In this document: positions 35,742-45,091 of the stretch, piece after piece
How the letters are laid out: each line of letters opens with the position of its first letter
Position numbering within the stretch: the stretch's first letter is position 1
Source: Chroococcidiopsis sp. CCMEE 29
GTDB lineage: Bacteria; Cyanobacteriota; Cyanobacteriia; Cyanobacteriales; Chroococcidiopsidaceae
Direction: 5' to 3'
DNA length: 64,000 nucleotides
NCBI RefSeq assembly: GCF_023558375.1
Contig: NZ_CP083761.1
Coordinates: 4,977,001-5,041,000 of the forward strand
Notes under the pieces: generated by a model
What the model saw: the letters and a program-made list of their open reading frames with translations, nothing else
The model's database searches: none
Told to the model about the DNA's origin: nothing
Made by a program: the position numbers and the translations under genes

Positions 35742-37673
35742 ATGAAGAAGCAGATAGCTTATAAACCCGTACTGTTAATCTTTATTCTCTTTGTTGTTAG
35801 CGTCTTTGTAAGGCTTCCGAATATTCTTGATCGACCGCTTGCAAATCACAACGAAGATGCTACATCACATGTTTTAGTCACTTTAAAATCTTTTGAAGAA
35901 CATTCAATATCTGACCATAAATTTCTACCTATCTTTACGAGGGGTGGAGAGGCAAGTGCTAATATTGACAATTTACCTACAGCATCTCGTTCTGATGGTA
36001 AGGGCAATTGGTTTTATACATCATTTCCACCTCTAAGCTTTGCTGTTCCATTTTGGGGAATAAAACTGTTTAATGTTTCCATAGAACCATTAACATTAAG
36101 AATATTTAATCTAATTCTGCATCTCATTTCTGCGTGTTTATTATACATAATAGTTTCACAATGCTTTCAAGAAAGGAACAATGACAAATTATCGTTAGGT
36201 ATACTCTCTCCCGCAATAGTTGCAGTGACTGTATACCTATTCTCAGCTGAACCTTTATGGTCACACTCCAATGCATATTGGTCTCTATCATTAGCCCAAC
36301 CTATTTGGTTATTAGTAATTTTTATATCTTTAAAAATAAATAAAATTCAAAATATTTTTCCTCCCGTTAACCTTAAACTTTTAATTTACTTAGGTTTATT
36401 TCTATTTTTTCTATGTTACACAGATTGGATTGGCTATGTGGTTTCCACCTCAATATTTTTGTATTCAGTAGCTAGTTTATTATTTAATAGTTTTTCAAAG
36501 CCAAAAACATCTAGCAAGAAAATTAAAGGTTTTTTGGGTTTATGTGCTGTGACTCTTGCAGTACCAATCATCACAATACTGCTGATGATTGCCCACTTTA
36601 GCTCAGTGATTGGTGTCCGAGAATATATTGAAGCTTTATTTATCAGATTTACATATAGAAGTAATTCAGATGGAGATTTTTTAAGAAGACTTTTAGAAAA
36701 TTATATATTAGGCTATGGAGCTTTTTTGTTTTGTATTTTAATCTTTATTTTTTTTCTTATTTTTAAGACAAAACATTTAATCAAATTTAAAAAACAGCAA
36801 AAGGAGCGAGAGCAAAGTAAGCAATTGATACAGAAGCAACTAGTCCTGCTAGTATGGCTTGCTAGTTTTCCTATTATTGAAAACTTTTTACTATTACAGC
36901 ACGCAGCTTCATATACTTTTGCTACCTTGAAAGTATCGGTTTTGATATCTATCGTTGTAGGGATACTGTATTACAGGCTTCAATCTTTTTATAAGGAAAG
37001 ATTTTTGAATTCTGTAGTGATATTAATGGTTGTACTCTCTGTTTCAACTTACTACTGGGTCAATAAGCCTTCTGTTCTTAGAGAAAGTGCTGATCTTCAG
37101 CTTTATGGGGAGCAAGCTGGTGACTTGATTAGAAATACGATAAGTAACGAGGAAATAGCATTTATTGATACCTCTGTTCGTGGGCATCTTATATATTATG
37201 CAGGAAGAAATATTGTAGAATCATGTGCCAAGGCAGATTGTATAAAGGAGTTTCTATTAACCACTAGCTTCAGGAAAGCAAAGATTTATCTTACTGGTTC
37301 TAATACAGGTTCAACGAGTGAATTTTACGAGTGGATTCAGTATGGAGAACCTATAAGTTATTTAGAAGCAGAACTTATCGAAAATCAAGATATATTTGTT
37401 AAATCTTTGACTTTTAAGGCAGCAAAACATCAAGATGAAAATTGGGAAAATGGAATATCCAGAAATGGCAGTGGCTTTTTTGTGCAAGATCAACGTCTAC
37501 TTTCTTTGCTAAAGCCTGGGATGGAACTTAGTTTTAATGCTTCAGGGAAGCATAAAATTGATAAAGTTAGTGGCGATCAAATTTGGTTATCGGGAAATAA
37601 ACTTGATCCATTATCAGATGGATATCCTTACTACATTAAGGCAGTTATACATTCAAGGTTTCCTGAATTTTGA
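35742..37673 (+). CDS. Large polytopic membrane protein, GT39/ArnT-like
   Basis: 643 residues. About ten membrane segments in the first 440 residues and a soluble C-terminal domain (about 445-643, from LYGEQAGDLIRNTIS). After helix 1 the first outer loop reads LDRPLANHNEDATSHVLV, an acidic motif as in GT-C enzymes (PMT/ArnT), and FYTSFPPLSFAVPFWG resembles the family's YxxxPPL element. It probably transfers a sugar from a polyprenyl-phosphate carrier to the glycan on the outer face. Very AT-rich with T-runs, like the B1 and B2 genes. Confidence 0.8.
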   Translation: MKKQIAYKPVLLIFILFVVSVFVRLPNILDRPLANHNEDATSHVLVTLKSFEEHSISDHKFLPIFTRGGEASANIDNLPTASRSDGKGNWFYTSFPPLSFAVPFWGIKLFNVSIEPLTLRIFNLILHLISACLLYIIVSQCFQERNNDKLSLGILSPAIVAVTVYLFSAEPLWSHSNAYWSLSLAQPIWLLVIFISLKINKIQNIFPPVNLKLLIYLGLFLFFLCYTDWIGYVVSTSIFLYSVASLLFNSFSKPKTSSKKIKGFLGLCAVTLAVPIITILLMIAHFSSVIGVREYIEALFIRFTYRSNSDGDFLRRLLENYILGYGAFLFCILIFIFFLIFKTKHLIKFKKQQKEREQSKQLIQKQLVLLVWLASFPIIENFLLLQHAASYTFATLKVSVLISIVVGILYYRLQSFYKERFLNSVVILMVVLSVSTYYWVNKPSVLRESADLQLYGEQAGDLIRNTISNEEIAFIDTSVRGHLIYYAGRNIVESCAKADCIKEFLLTTSFRKAKIYLTGSNTGSTSEFYEWIQYGEPISYLEAELIENQDIFVKSLTFKAAKHQDENWENGISRNGSGFFVQDQRLLSLLKPGMELSFNASGKHKIDKVSGDQIWLSGNKLDPLSDGYPYYIKAVIHSRFPEF

Positions 37674-37767
37674 GCTTTTCTTGACCCATTAAAGTGATAA
37701 CAAGAACAAATGGCGATCGCGCATCTGTCCTATCACCTGTAACCAACCAGTTAGCAGTAAGACAAGA

Positions 37768-38313
37768 GTGAAAATTATCCCCACTGAAATCCCTGATATT
37801 CTGATCGTCGAACCCCAAGTTTTCCAGGACGATCGCGGCTTTTTCTACGAAAGCTATAACCAGAAAATTTTTACTGAAAAGATAGGATTATCAACCTGCT
37901 TCGTCCAAGATAATCATTCGTACTCCAAGCACAACGTCCTGCGCGGGCTACACTATCAAATTCAACAACCCCAAGGTAAATTAGTTCGGGCACTTGTCGG
38001 AACCATCCTCGATATTGCTGTAGACATCCGTAAAAGCTCCCCCACCTTTGGGCAATGGGTTAGCTGTATTCTCAGCGCCGAGAATAAACGCCAACTCTGG
38101 GTACCTGCTGGCTTTGCTCACGGCTTTTTAGTCCTTTCTGATGCAGCTGAAGTGCTTTACAAAACCACAGAATACTACGCTCCCCAACATGAACGCTGTA
38201 TACTTTGGAACGACCCCGAGCTAGCCATTGATTGGTCTTTGACTACCACACCCATAGTTTCCGCTAAAGACCAAGCTGGAGAATCCTTCAAAACAGCTGA
38301 AGTTTTTTCATAA
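37768..38313 (+). CDS. rfbC: dTDP-4-dehydrorhamnose 3,5-epimerase
   Basis: 181-residue cupin-fold epimerase, third step of dTDP-L-rhamnose synthesis. VFQDDRGFFYESYN, FVQDNHSYSKHNVLRGLHYQIQ (catalytic His in RGLHYQ), DIAVDIRKSSPTFGQW, WVPAGFAHGFLVLSD and YKTTEYYAP (catalytic Tyr) are all present. The start is GTG at 37768. It is followed after 24 bp by rfbD. The base composition returns to the chromosome's norm from here on. Confidence 0.96.
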   Translation: MKIIPTEIPDILIVEPQVFQDDRGFFYESYNQKIFTEKIGLSTCFVQDNHSYSKHNVLRGLHYQIQQPQGKLVRALVGTILDIAVDIRKSSPTFGQWVSCILSAENKRQLWVPAGFAHGFLVLSDAAEVLYKTTEYYAPQHERCILWNDPELAIDWSLTTTPIVSAKDQAGESFKTAEVFS

Positions 38314-38337
38314 TTATCAATTGTGGTAAATCTTCCC

Positions 38338-39249
38338 ATGACAGATATTTTACTGATTGGCAGCAACGGACAATTGGGCAAAGAACTGCAACATAACCTT
38401 ACCTCTCATAACAGCAACATTACTGCCGTCGCACGTCCTACCGTAGACCTTGCTCAACCAGACACTCTACATCAGATAATAAGTACAGTACAGCCGCAAA
38501 TCATCATCAACGCCGCTGCCTACACTGCTGTAGATAAAGCTGAAACTGAACTTGAACTCGCTACCGCCGTTAATGCCACAGCTTCTGGTATTCTTGCCCA
38601 AGCAGCCCAAAAACTAGGAGCTTTCCTGATTCACGTTTCAACCGATTATGTCTTTGATGGTCGCCAAAGCCATCCTTACCAGGAAACTGACCCGACTAAT
38701 CCACTAGGTGTCTATGGTCGCTCTAAACTGGCTGGGGAACAAGCAATTCAAGAAAACTGCAACCAACACCTGATCCTCCGCACTGCTTGGGTTTACGGCA
38801 CTTACGGTAAAAGTAACTTTGTTAAAACCATGCTCCGCTTGGGAGCCGAACGCGAAGAAATCCGCGTTGTCGCCGATCAAATTGGTAGTCCCACCTGGAC
38901 AGGTGATATAGCTAATGCCATAGTTGGGTTGCTTCCCCAGCTAACCCCACAAGTTGCGGGAACTTATCACTACACCAACAGCGGCGTTGCCAGCTGGTAC
39001 GATTTCGCCGTTGCCATCTTTGAAGAAGCCCAACAGCTAGGCTTCCCCGTCAAAGTCCAGCGTGTCACCCCCATTACTACTGCCGACTATCCCACGCCCG
39101 CACAACGCCCCGCCTATTCTGTTCTCTCCTGTGAGAAAATAGCCAAGGCTTTAGGAACTCCGCGCCCTCATTGGCGTCTAGCCCTGAGACAAATGCTGGC
39201 AGAACTCTACGCCCGTACTTATGAAAGCTCTAATTCTTTCCGGCGGTAA
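38338..39249 (+). CDS. rfbD: dTDP-4-dehydrorhamnose reductase
   Basis: About 303 residues from ATG 38338 (MTDILLIGSNGQLGKEL); GTG 38323 is in frame but adds an atypical leader. SDR fold with the GxxGQLG NADPH site, FLIHVSTDYVFDG, and the catalytic YGRSKLAGE (Tyr and Lys). QIGSPTWTGDIA and YPTPAQRPAYSVLSCEK are RmlD signatures. It reduces the 4-keto group to yield dTDP-L-rhamnose. It overlaps rfbA by 29 bp. Confidence 0.96.
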   Translation: MTDILLIGSNGQLGKELQHNLTSHNSNITAVARPTVDLAQPDTLHQIISTVQPQIIINAAAYTAVDKAETELELATAVNATASGILAQAAQKLGAFLIHVSTDYVFDGRQSHPYQETDPTNPLGVYGRSKLAGEQAIQENCNQHLILRTAWVYGTYGKSNFVKTMLRLGAEREEIRVVADQIGSPTWTGDIANAIVGLLPQLTPQVAGTYHYTNSGVASWYDFAVAIFEEAQQLGFPVKVQRVTPITTADYPTPAQRPAYSVLSCEKIAKALGTPRPHWRLALRQMLAELYARTYESSNSFRR

Positions 39250-40297
39250 AGGTACACGTCTACGCCCCATTACCCATACTGGGGCTAAACAACTGGTTCC
39301 CGTTGCTAACAAACCGATTCTTTGGTACGGCATTGAAGAAATAGTTGCCAGCGGTATCCGCGACATTGGCATCATCATCAGTCCTGAAACGGGTGCCGAA
39401 GTCAAGACAAAAACTGGAACAGGCGATCGCTTTGGAGCCAACATTACTTACATTCTTCAAGATAAACCTGCTGGACTCGCCCATGCTGTCCAAGTTGCCC
39501 AGCCGTTTCTAGGCGATTCCCCCTTTATCATGTACTTGGGCGATAACCTGATTCAACAGGGCGATTTGAGCGACTTCCTGAAGCGATTTAGCGAAAAACA
39601 GCATGATGCCCTAATCTTGTTGCGTCCAGTTACCAATCCCAGCGCCTTTGGCGTTGCTAAAGTAGATGAATATGGGCGCGTATTGCAGCTAGTGGAAAAA
39701 CCCCAAGTTCCACCCTCCAATCTCGCCCTGGTGGGCGTTTATTTCTTTTCTCATGTAATTCATGAGGCGATCGCCTGTATTCAGCCGTCTGCTAGGGGAG
39801 AACTGGAAATCACAGATGCAATTCAATGCCTAATCAACCAGCAAAAGGAAGTAGTAGCCTGCAACTTAGAAGGTTGGTGGTTAGATACAGGGAAAAAAGA
39901 CGATCTGCTAGAAGCAAATCGGCTGATTCTCGATACCTACCTCAAAGTTTCAATTCAGGGCGAAGTGGATGACCAGAGTCAGGTAACCGGGCGTGTGGAA
40001 ATTGGTCCCAGGTCTAAAGTAATTAATTGTATAATTCGCGGTCCAGTTGTGATTGGCAGTGATTGCTACTTAGAAAACTGTTTCATAGGTCCCTACAGCA
40101 GCATTGCCGATCAATCGATCGTGATCGATACTGATCTGGAACACAGTGTAGTTTTACAAGGCGCTCAAATCGCTAGAATTCATCAACGGATTATTGATAG
40201 TGTAATTGGGCAACGCGCCCAACTTACTGTTGCCCCTCGCCGTCCTAAAGCCTTGCGCTTTCTGATCGGTGATGACTGTCAAATCGAACTGTCGTGA
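39221..40297 (+). CDS. rfbA: Glucose-1-phosphate thymidylyltransferase (long form)
   Basis: 358 residues. Nucleotidyltransferase signature LILSGGKGTRLRPITHTGAKQ, then PVANKPILWYG and IMYLGDN; WWLDTGKKDDLLEANR closes the catalytic part. The C-terminal about 110 residues form a left-handed beta helix of hexapeptide type (GRVEIGPRSKVINC, GPYSSI), so this is the long StrD/RffH-divergent form of about 355 residues, common in cyanobacteria and archaea, rather than the 290-residue RmlA. Makes dTDP-glucose, first step of the rhamnose route. The ATG lies inside the end of rfbD; its stop overlaps the next GTG. Confidence 0.94.
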   Translation: MKALILSGGKGTRLRPITHTGAKQLVPVANKPILWYGIEEIVASGIRDIGIIISPETGAEVKTKTGTGDRFGANITYILQDKPAGLAHAVQVAQPFLGDSPFIMYLGDNLIQQGDLSDFLKRFSEKQHDALILLRPVTNPSAFGVAKVDEYGRVLQLVEKPQVPPSNLALVGVYFFSHVIHEAIACIQPSARGELEITDAIQCLINQQKEVVACNLEGWWLDTGKKDDLLEANRLILDTYLKVSIQGEVDDQSQVTGRVEIGPRSKVINCIIRGPVVIGSDCYLENCFIGPYSSIADQSIVIDTDLEHSVVLQGAQIARIHQRIIDSVIGQRAQLTVAPRRPKALRFLIGDDCQIELS

Positions 40298-41175
40298 TTT
40301 ATTTCCTGACTATCAACTACTATTCAACCAATCTAATCACTCAATTAATCAGCTCGATTCAATCCAGTAAGGATACTCCACACAAAACAGTTATTATTAA
40401 TAATTCACCGGACGATGATTCTATTCACCTGCTCAAGAGTGAATTAGTTCTCATCCTCCAACCTGAAACTAACTTGGGCTTTGGCAATGGCTGTAACTTA
40501 GGTTTGAGTTGGATTTATGCCCAAGATCCCCAAGCAACTGTTTGGATCATCAATCCCGATGCTTATCTGCTACAAACTTCTCTAGAAAAAGTCAGCTTAT
40601 TTTTTGATACATATCCAGAACTCTCGATTGTTGGCACTATTATCTATACACCCACAAAAGAAGTTTGGTTTGGTGGTGGTCGCTTCATTTGCCGAACTGG
40701 CACTATTGTGGACTTAGACCTTTCAACCAATTCAGATACAGCCTATGTTAATTGCGACTGGGTTTCAGGCTGTAGCCTACTGATTAATCTCCGCAACTTT
40801 CTTGAATGTCCGCAGTTTGACCCAGCTTATTTTCTCTACTATGAAGACTTTGACTTTTGTAGACGCTATGCCAACCTTGGACATTTAATTGCAGTCACCC
40901 AGCAGTTGAGTGTGATTCATCACCCATCGACAATTACCAATAGGAACATTTTTAGAAAAATTCAACACAGTACATACAGTTACTTGCTTACTCTAGAAAA
41001 ATATACAAATAAGTTGGTGCTGCTACTAAGACTAACTCGACTACTTGTCTATGCATGTATCCTGATTCTGATCAAACCCAAAGAAGCATTTGGTAAACTA
41101 TACGGCGTATTACTTTATCTGAAGCGATCGCTGCCATCTTGTCACATCCACTACTGGTTAACCTGTCTTTTCTGA
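40294..41175 (+). CDS. GT2-family glycosyltransferase
   Basis: 293 residues from GTG 40294, overlapping the rfbA stop (GTGA). TVIINNSPDDDSI, ETNLGFGNGCNLGLSWI, WIINPDAYL (metal-binding motif) and DPAYFLYYEDFDFCRR are characteristic of WcaA/RfbN-like rhamnosyl or related transferases. Directly behind the dTDP-rhamnose genes, so L-rhamnose is a likely donor sugar (inference). Its 3' end overlaps the next gene by 37 bp. Confidence 0.9.
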   Translation: MIYFLTINYYSTNLITQLISSIQSSKDTPHKTVIINNSPDDDSIHLLKSELVLILQPETNLGFGNGCNLGLSWIYAQDPQATVWIINPDAYLLQTSLEKVSLFFDTYPELSIVGTIIYTPTKEVWFGGGRFICRTGTIVDLDLSTNSDTAYVNCDWVSGCSLLINLRNFLECPQFDPAYFLYYEDFDFCRRYANLGHLIAVTQQLSVIHHPSTITNRNIFRKIQHSTYSYLLTLEKYTNKLVLLLRLTRLLVYACILILIKPKEAFGKLYGVLLYLKRSLPSCHIHYWLTCLF

Positions 41176-42209
41176 TCACTAAACCAACAGGGCTAACAAC
41201 CTACGCTGCTAATCTGTTTCCTCACCTCCAGCCCCTCAACCCCACCTTACTAATTTCACAGCTCGCCCCTCACACCTGCTATCCAGTTCCCCCAAATTTA
41301 ACCCCTGAACAAGGTACAAAAGGGCATCTGCGCCGTCTGCTGTGGACTCAGCTACAACTGCCGCGAATTTACAAAAAACTGCGATCGCAACTTTTATTTT
41401 CCCCGATCCCAGAAGCCCCCCTCTATACCAACTGCCGCTACATCATCACCGTCCACGATCTCATTCCTCTGCGCTTTCCCAAACCGTTCTCGCCCCTCAC
41501 ACCCTACCACCGCTACTACATCCCTCAAGTCCTTGCCCAAGCCCAACACATCCTCTGTAACTCCACCGCCACCGCCGAAGACATCACCCACTTCTTCAAC
41601 ATCCCAGCTAGCAAAATTACTCCTATCCTCCTGGCATACGACGCTAACCACTTTCGCTGGCTCAATTTGCCTAAGCGTAACTACTTTCTCTACATTGGTC
41701 GTCACGATCCTCACAAAAACTTACAGCGGTTAATTGCCGCCTTTGCTGAACTACCCAGCTGCCAAGACTACGAACTCTGGCTAGCCGGGTCAGCCGATCA
41801 ACGCTACACTCCCCGTCTCAAAGCTGATGTAGATCAATTGGGTATAACCAATCAAGTGAAATTCCTGGAATACGTTCCCTACGATCAACTGCCCACCCTA
41901 ATTAACCAAGCGATCGCCCTTGTCTTTCCTAGCCTATGGGAAGGCTTTGGTCTCCCTGTCCTAGAAGCAATGGCTTGCGGCACTCCTGTCGTTACCTCCA
42001 ACCTCTCCTCTCTACCCGAAGTCGCTGGTGATGCGGCGCTTTTAGTTAACCCCTACAACCGGGGAGAAATCACCGCAGCGATGCAAGTGATCGCCACTGA
42101 TTCAGAATTGCGATCGCGCCTTTCCAGCCTTGGCATTAGCAGGGCTAGCCAATTCAGTTGGGTTAAAACAGGACTTGCCACCGTAGAAGTTTTATCCCAC
42201 TACCTTTAA
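41139..42209 (+). CDS. GT4-family glycosyltransferase
   Basis: 356 residues, GT-B fold. [51 protein letters not shown] and the donor-site [23 protein letters not shown] are typical GT4. The first possible start is TTG 41139, 37 bp inside the previous gene; no ATG lies near, so the exact start is uncertain. Last gene of the cluster: its TAA and the stop of the convergent transporter gene share the same TTAA (42206-42209). Confidence 0.9.
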   Translation: MSHPLLVNLSFLITKPTGLTTYAANLFPHLQPLNPTLLISQLAPHTCYPVPPNLTPEQGTKGHLRRLLWTQLQLPRIYKKLRSQLLFSPIPEAPLYTNCRYIITVHDLIPLRFPKPFSPLTPYHRYYIPQVLAQAQHILCNSTATAEDITHFFNIPASKITPILLAYDANHFRWLNLPKRNYFLYIGRHDPHKNLQRLIAAFAELPSCQDYELWLAGSADQRYTPRLKADVDQLGITNQVKFLEYVPYDQLPTLINQAIALVFPSLWEGFGLPVLEAMACGTPVVTSNLSSLPEVAGDAALLVNPYNRGEITAAMQVIATDSELRSRLSSLGISRASQFSWVKTGLATVEVLSHYL

Positions 42210-42574
42210 TTTTTCGAAATTACCAAAACAACGCCACAAATAATCAGCCCCAACCCAACCATACGAATAAAAGGAACTGGTTCTCGAAAAATAAAGTAGC
42301 CTAGCAGCATTGAAAATACATAGCTAAGAGCAACCGCCGGACCGGCAACGCTAAGCTTGACGCGAGTAAGCAGCAGAATATAAACAATCGCCCCCAAACC
42401 GTAGCAAGTCAAACCTGCCAATAGTTCTGGAGTGGTAATAATACCCAAGATATGACTGAACAAATTGCTAGCATTGACTTTACCCAGTTTTAATGCGCCT
42501 GCCTTCAGCAACCACTGCCCGGCAACGCTTCCTAGGATCGAAATGAGGAACAATCCAAATTCTGATGGAGTCAC
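42206..42574 (-). CDS. Small DMT/EamA-like transporter protein (four helices)
   Basis: 122 residues from GTG 42574. Four hydrophobic segments fill nearly the whole chain, as in half-size DMT proteins (SMR/EmrE, ArnE/F-like). LSYVFSMLLGYFIFREPVP is the EamA hallmark loop. Small members near glycan clusters can flip lipid-linked sugars, which makes a flippase role thinkable here, but it points the opposite way to the cluster and may be unrelated. Confidence 0.82.
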   Translation of the reverse strand: MTPSEFGLFLISILGSVAGQWLLKAGALKLGKVNASNLFSHILGIITTPELLAGLTCYGLGAIVYILLLTRVKLSVAGPAVALSYVFSMLLGYFIFREPVPFIRMVGLGLIICGVVLVISKN

Positions 42575-42674
42575 ACAAATATCCTTCAGTAAGTAACTCG
42601 GTTTCCTAGTTTACAGCTAGCAGTACCATAACTAGAGCTAGGATTGACTCGGAAAATCTTTTAGGTGCGATTCT

Positions 42675-43343
42675 ATGACTACTGTTGTAAAATCTCCCCA
42701 TTCAAGTGAGCAGATTGCAGCTTGGTTGCGTGGACTGCTAACTATTGCATGGGCAGATGGTGATTTCAATCAACAAGAACAGGAGTTAATTGCTACTCTG
42801 ACACGGGAGGGACTAGATTCTACATTGAATTTTGGCAACTTAGAAGCGATTACACCAGAAGAATTGGCAGCAGGTTTAGGGCAAGACCAAAGTGCCGCAG
42901 AAAATTTCTTACGCACCGCAGTGATGGTAGCGATCGCAGATGGCATCTATTCAGTCTGTGAAAACAACCTGTTGTACCAATTCTGTCAAGCTCTAAAACA
43001 GCCGCCAGCAATCCTAGAAGTCTTGCAACAGACTCTTTGCGACCAACAAAGTGCGACCCCATCTGCTACACTCATACAACTTGAGTGCGATGCATTGCGT
43101 CCTGTCCGCAACTGGCTTGATGGGCTAGAAGTCGATGACCCAAGAGTGGCACGATTCTTGTGTAGAATGATTCCCGCCCAATGTCCTTTTGAGCGGGATG
43201 TCAAGCTGTTTGGTCAAAAAATTGTTCACATTCCACCTCTATGTAAGATCAACCCCCTCTACGAGCAATTAGTAGGCTTGCGCTTCCGCGCCCTGTCCTA
43301 CCTAGCGGATGAGTGCGGCGAAGATGTATCAGCCTATTGTTAG
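42675..43343 (+). CDS. TerB-like protein with Mo-dependent nitrogenase C-terminal domain
   Basis: 222 residues in two parts. Residues 1-115 are an all-helical TerB-like domain (LLTIAWADGDFNQQEQELI and AVMVAIADGIYSVCENNLL show the paired acidic motifs). Residues about 130-222 match the Mo-nitrogenase C-terminal family (CDALRPVRNWLDGLEVDDPRVARFLCRMIPAQCPFERDV, IPPLCKINPLYEQL), with several cysteines. By family knowledge this domain occurs in many cyanobacteria, including non-fixers; no nif gene is in this window. The stop codon is the first part of a tandem repeat that runs to the obgE start. Confidence 0.87.
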   Translation: MTTVVKSPHSSEQIAAWLRGLLTIAWADGDFNQQEQELIATLTREGLDSTLNFGNLEAITPEELAAGLGQDQSAAENFLRTAVMVAIADGIYSVCENNLLYQFCQALKQPPAILEVLQQTLCDQQSATPSATLIQLECDALRPVRNWLDGLEVDDPRVARFLCRMIPAQCPFERDVKLFGQKIVHIPPLCKINPLYEQLVGLRFRALSYLADECGEDVSAYC

Positions 43344-43376
43344 GGGTTAGGGGTTAGGGATTAGGGATTAGGGGTT
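43341..43376. repeat. Short tandem repeat TTAGGGG/TTAGGGA filling the TerB-obgE gap
   Basis: Five TTAGGG(G/A) heptamers start at the TerB-gene stop codon (TAG 43341-43343) and end at the base before the obgE ATG. The last AGGGG (43369-43373 region) may serve as the obgE ribosome-binding site. Confidence 0.85.
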
Positions 43377-44414
43377 ATGCAATTTATCGATCAGGCAGAA
43401 ATTGAAGTAGAAGCTGGAAAAGGTGGCGATGGGATTGTAGCCTTCCGGCGAGAAAAGTATGTGCCAGCTGGGGGTCCATCTGGCGGCAATGGCGGTCGGG
43501 GTGGCTCAGTGATTCTAGTTGCTGTAGAAAACCTGCAAACATTGCTCGACTTCAAGTACGCCCATCGCTTTAAGGCAAAAGACGGCGATCGCGGAGGACC
43601 CAGTAATCGAACTGGAGCAGCAGGCAGCGATCTCCCAATTGAAGTTCCCTGCGGTACAGCCGTCTACGATGCAGAAACTGGCGAACTTTTAGGCGATTTG
43701 GTTGAGCCTGAGCAGACGTTGTGTGTTGCCATGGGCGGCAAAGGCGGACTGGGAAACAAGCATTTCTTGAGTAATAATAACCGTGCCCCAGAGTATGCTC
43801 TACCTGGTTTACCGGGAGAAAGACGATCACTGCGCTTGGAATTGAAGCTATTGGCGGAAGTCGGCATTATTGGACTCCCAAATGCCGGAAAATCCACATT
43901 GATTGCGGCGTTGTCGGCAGCACGGCCGAAAGTGGCAGATTATCCCTTTACTACCCTAGTACCGAATCTGGGTGTAGTGCGTAAACCCACTGGCGATGGC
44001 ACCGTTTTCGCTGATATTCCAGGTTTAATTGAGGGTGCTCACCAAGGAGCTGGGTTAGGTCACGACTTTTTGCGCCACATCGAACGCACCCGCTTATTGC
44101 TACACTTAGTTGATGTTACAGCAGATCCAATTGCTGACTATCAGACAATTCAACAAGAGTTACAGGCTTATGGACGGGGATTAGCAGATCGACCCCAAAT
44201 CCTAGCACTGAACAAAGTGGATGCAGTTGATCAGGAGACAGCAGAAGCGATCGCCCAACAACTGGAAACGGTGAGTCAAACAAAAGTTTTTCCAATCTCA
44301 GCTGTCACCCGCAAAGGATTGGAGGAGCTATTGCAGCAAATCTGGTCAACCCTCGACCAATTCACCTCTACTCAACCGTCTGCTCAGAGAGGAGAACAAA
44401 CAGTGACGGGTTAA
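43377..44414 (+). CDS. obgE: GTPase Obg
   Basis: 345 residues: Obg glycine-rich fold (1-158, [30 protein letters not shown]), GTPase domain with [10 protein letters not shown] (G1), FTTLVPNLG (G2), DIPGL (G3), NKVD (G4) and SAV (G5), and no long C-terminal OCT domain. Obg proteins act in 50S ribosome assembly and stress response. The ATG at 43377 follows the tandem repeat directly. Its stop overlaps the stop of the opposing Uma2 pseudogene at 44411-44414. Confidence 0.97.
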   Translation: MQFIDQAEIEVEAGKGGDGIVAFRREKYVPAGGPSGGNGGRGGSVILVAVENLQTLLDFKYAHRFKAKDGDRGGPSNRTGAAGSDLPIEVPCGTAVYDAETGELLGDLVEPEQTLCVAMGGKGGLGNKHFLSNNNRAPEYALPGLPGERRSLRLELKLLAEVGIIGLPNAGKSTLIAALSAARPKVADYPFTTLVPNLGVVRKPTGDGTVFADIPGLIEGAHQGAGLGHDFLRHIERTRLLLHLVDVTADPIADYQTIQQELQAYGRGLADRPQILALNKVDAVDQETAEAIAQQLETVSQTKVFPISAVTRKGLEELLQQIWSTLDQFTSTQPSAQRGEQTVTG

Positions 44415-45009
44415 GGTAGCAGTGCCTCTACTGCAAGCGTCCCTACCTCAACGTCATTGATCGCTACGGGCACTACGGTCAATCGCTCATAGTCCTGGCG
44501 TTGAGCATAATCTGCTTGTTCAGCTTCTCCTAAAGGTTGAGTGTAAACCTCTATCTGTTCATTGCCAAGATTTACAATCCAGTACACGGGAATGCCTGCA
44601 CGTGCATAAGCACGTTTTTTTGAAGTACGGTCTCGCTGAAGTGTTGTATCAGCAACCTCAATCACTAAAGCAACGTCTGCGGGTCCTGGATGACGGTCAA
44701 GGTATTGACGAGTATCTCCTCGTACTACAACAACGTCCGGTTCAGGTTCACTATCGAGTAATGTAATCGGTTCTTGAGAGTCGGTGTACCAACCCACAGG
44801 CAAAAGGTTATCTAGAGCAGTTCGACGAGGCGAGTCGTTGCGCGATGCGCTGGATTCTTCGGCATTTTGAAAACAAGCCAGCCCTCTAACAACTCAACCG
44901 GGTCATCATCGGTGAGAATGCCTGCCTGAATCATGGCATGGTATTGCTCTACACTCAAGCGCCAGATCAAATCCTGAGGCACCGAGGCAGTGATTTCAAC
45001 AGACGACAT
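44411..45009 (-). pseudogene. Uma2-family gene split by a single-base frameshift
   Basis: The 5' part (45009-44815) encodes MSSVEITASVPQDLIWRLSVEQY to HRATTRLVELL and then hits TAG. The 3' part in the next frame (to 44411) continues with LDNLLPVGWYTDSQEPITLLDS, PEPDVVVVRG and LVIEVADTTLQRDR. Restoring one base at about 44816-44818 (CTC-TAG to CTC-nTA-GAT) rejoins a normal Uma2 protein of about 198 residues with the PD-(D/E)xK residues intact. It is either a recent null allele or a sequencing error. Confidence 0.88.
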
Positions 45010-45091
45010 AATGCAGGACTGGAGTGCTTTAACGTTAGCTTAGCGTATCAAAGCACTTAGTAATGATATACATTGTCCTCTCCCTTGCTCC

